NCBI GenBank assembly: GCA_036785705.1 | Contig: JAWUZG010000084.1 | Location: 9,685,501-9,749,500 of the forward strand | Reading direction: 5' to 3' | DNA length: 64,000 bases | Source of the DNA: Acanthornis magna | Taxonomy: Eukaryota > Chordata > Aves > Passeriformes > Acanthizidae | In this document: in pieces, positions 62,001-64,000 of the stretch | Numbering within the stretch: the first letter of the stretch is position 1 | How the letters are laid out: each line of letters starts with the position of its first letter | Notes under the pieces: generated by a model | The model's database searches: none | What the model was told of the DNA's origin: nothing | Seen by the model: only the letters and a program-made list of their open reading frames with translations | Translations under genes and position numbers: made by a program

Positions 62001-64000
62001 TACACAGCTCTTCAGACATGCAGCATCTCTATGACTCCCTCAGTCAACATCAAGCACCAATCCACAATTTTCTTCTCCATTCTCATTCTTTCTATGAAAG
62101 GCTTTCATCCAATTAAGGACAATTCAAAGGGGTAAATCTAGCCTTTCAGAAAAGTAATAACATCTATGCAATTGCAGCTGCTTTATTTTTAAATGATTTT
62201 CAAGGACAAAATGAGTACATTGCATGCTGAAGTGCATCACAGCTTTCCATTTGAAGACCTCAAACCAAATGATTTACAAGGATCAATGCTAACAGATAGA
62301 GCAATTCACAGCATGATGTAATCTAAAACTGATAAAGGACTGCACTGAAATACTGTTGAGTTGTCATGAATTTAATACAAGAGAGCACAGGCTGAATTAT
62401 AGCATTCAAGCATTGCAAAACTGGTCTTCCAACCCTAGCTGCCTTTTCTTTTGAGATTATAACTCTTACAAATTATTCTCTCTCTCTCAGCCTCCTCCAG
62501 CTTTAAAACATTTTGAGTGTACTCTCCAGTTGTATTCATAGTTGTGCACAAAGTCACAGGTTCTCTCAACATCTCCTTTTTGTATTGTTACAATGGGTCA
62601 ATCTTTTTCTTTGAAGATAAACTGACTGATGAACTCAGATGGAGGCTTACATTTCATGAGTGGGAGCTTCTTTAGCTGTCACCACTGTTGGTATCCTCAC
62701 CAGAAACCCCAGTGAAGGAAGAGGCTAGAGAGGTGTGCAGAATCAGGTACTGTTGATGCATTATTAAAGCACCAAAGCATTACAGGAAAGCTTCCTTATG
62801 TGCATTTCTGTGCCTATACTGCACTGGGATTTGGATCTGTCAATCCAGCATCTTTGGTAAGTGGCAAAATATGCTCATACAAAAATAAAAATAATAAAGT
62901 AAAAAAGAAAAAAGTTAAAATTTCACTTCAAATTAGTGAGTTACTAATTTTAGGAGTATTAGGGAATATATGCTTTGCTCTTCTCCCACACTGAGAAGAA
63001 AGCTCCTCTGGAGTTAGACAAAAATCACTGCAGTTCTCAGCTAAGGAAGTAAGTAGATAGCAGGGGGATTAACAAAAGAATAGCATGCAAACTGACCAGC
63101 TTTTTTTTTTTTTTTTTTTTAGTTTGTAGACAGAATTTAGACTTCTGTCTGAAAGACAACCTACCTTTCATTGTATATGATTATCCTGGGGATGCTGAAG
63201 TATAGGGCAACAAAGGTGATCCCAGTAAACAAACACAGAGGTGAAAGAAGGACTTACTCTTCCTGTTTCATCAGAACAGTGAGGTCACCTAACCTCAGTG
63301 ATAAAATTAGTAAGGGGATTCACTCTCTAACTCAGCTACACAGTAGTTTAGAAACTAAAATATATCTATGGCTTAAAGTTATTCTTCCACTATCACCACT
63401 AAAAATTTTAAATTAGAAGAACAGCTAAAATTACAGGGAGACCAACAGGACTGCTCAAAGTGCACATATACTCTCCTGAGTAGTAGCTGCGCCACAAGGG
63501 AAGTCTTCAGAGAGACTAGCTTATTTTCCTCACTGATGCAAGATTTTGGTCAGCCCCAGCTCAAGACAGATGATCATCAAAATCTCTCACCAGGAGTTAG
63601 AATCAGTTCAGGAAACTAAATGTATTTCCAAGGTGAATGGCTTTTAACATGCTTAAAGAATTTCTGATTACAACACTTGCAGCTGCTGCTGCTATACCAG
63701 AATCCTTTTCCAAACAGACTGTGAACTGTTTGGATAACCTATTAACTCCGTGCCTTCTACAGAGGTCCCCCAGCATTATTAAAGCTGGTTTAGCTCTTTT
63801 TAACGTTTAAAACTTAGTAAGAGTGATTAATAAGTTAACTCAAAACAGCAAGTAGTATTACAGAAAAACTAGATAACTCCTGGACTTACACATCCACTTT
63901 TACATTAAGTCCTCCTCAAAGATATCAAACATAAACCAGGCTTTTAAAGACTTAAAGATGTCAAACATAAATCAGAATAAAACCCAGTTATAATAGTGTT
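56036..64000. other. Intergenic DNA, no gene recognised
   Basis: About 8 kb of AT-rich sequence. Positions 56384-56425 ('gccgaattcctacccagtgt' and following) look like a worn ancient sauropsid repeat. A T-run of about 20 lies at 63101-63120. Open frames are short and without recognisable domains. I see no promoter island, tRNA or splice-flanked conserved exon. Confidence 0.55.
63101..63120. repeat. Poly(T) run
   Basis: About 20 consecutive T residues. On the minus strand it could be an old poly(A) tail, but no retrocopy or SINE body is recognisable beside it. Confidence 0.85.

Overview
The window looks like avian nuclear DNA. It holds a complete MYOD1 gene whose protein is very close to what I know of chicken MyoD. 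Its interspersed repeats are CR1 LINE 3' ends, the dominant avian retrotransposon, and the GC-poor intergenic DNA is broken by two sharp CpG islands at gene starts. I see no bacterial, viral or plasmid features. I cannot place the species further than bird.

Layout. Bases 1-35,800 are gene-poor. I found no supportable exon there, only CR1 remnants (7,284-7,330 and 19,480-19,842), an old inverted-repeat hairpin element (about 16,441-16,478), a CA microsatellite (20,119-20,160) and several A-rich tracts. Between 35,828 and 38,602 lies an imperfect inverted repeat with arms of about 750 bp. Its 1.28-kb loop holds a CpG island and the first exon of a three-exon gene (CDS 36,808-41,683, + strand) for a divergent ferritin-family protein. 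The protein aligns without gaps to the ferritin heavy-chain four-helix bundle, with identical exon 1/2 and 2/3 boundaries. It has lost most ferroxidase and three-fold-channel residues, lacks the third ferritin intron and carries a C-terminal extension of about 73 residues. CR1 copies in opposite orientation sit in its two introns.

From 41,684 to about 45,760 is intergenic DNA with one CR1 fragment. A second CpG island (about 45,760-47,340) contains a GC-rich minisatellite, a pure A17 tract, a dense C-rich (minus-strand G-rich) block and a TATA-like box. It leads into MYOD1 (three coding exons, 46,737-49,619, 294 residues), the basic helix-loop-helix master regulator of skeletal muscle. Its 3' UTR runs to a poly(A) signal at 50,206. 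The last 14 kb is intergenic apart from a longer CR1 copy at about 55,480-56,035.

The two genes share orientation. The ferritin-like gene ends about 5 kb upstream of the MYOD1 start codon, so it lies inside the interval where mammals keep MYOD1 distal control elements. Nothing in the sequence shows that the two genes are functionally linked. The ferritin-like gene is the least ordinary item in the window.
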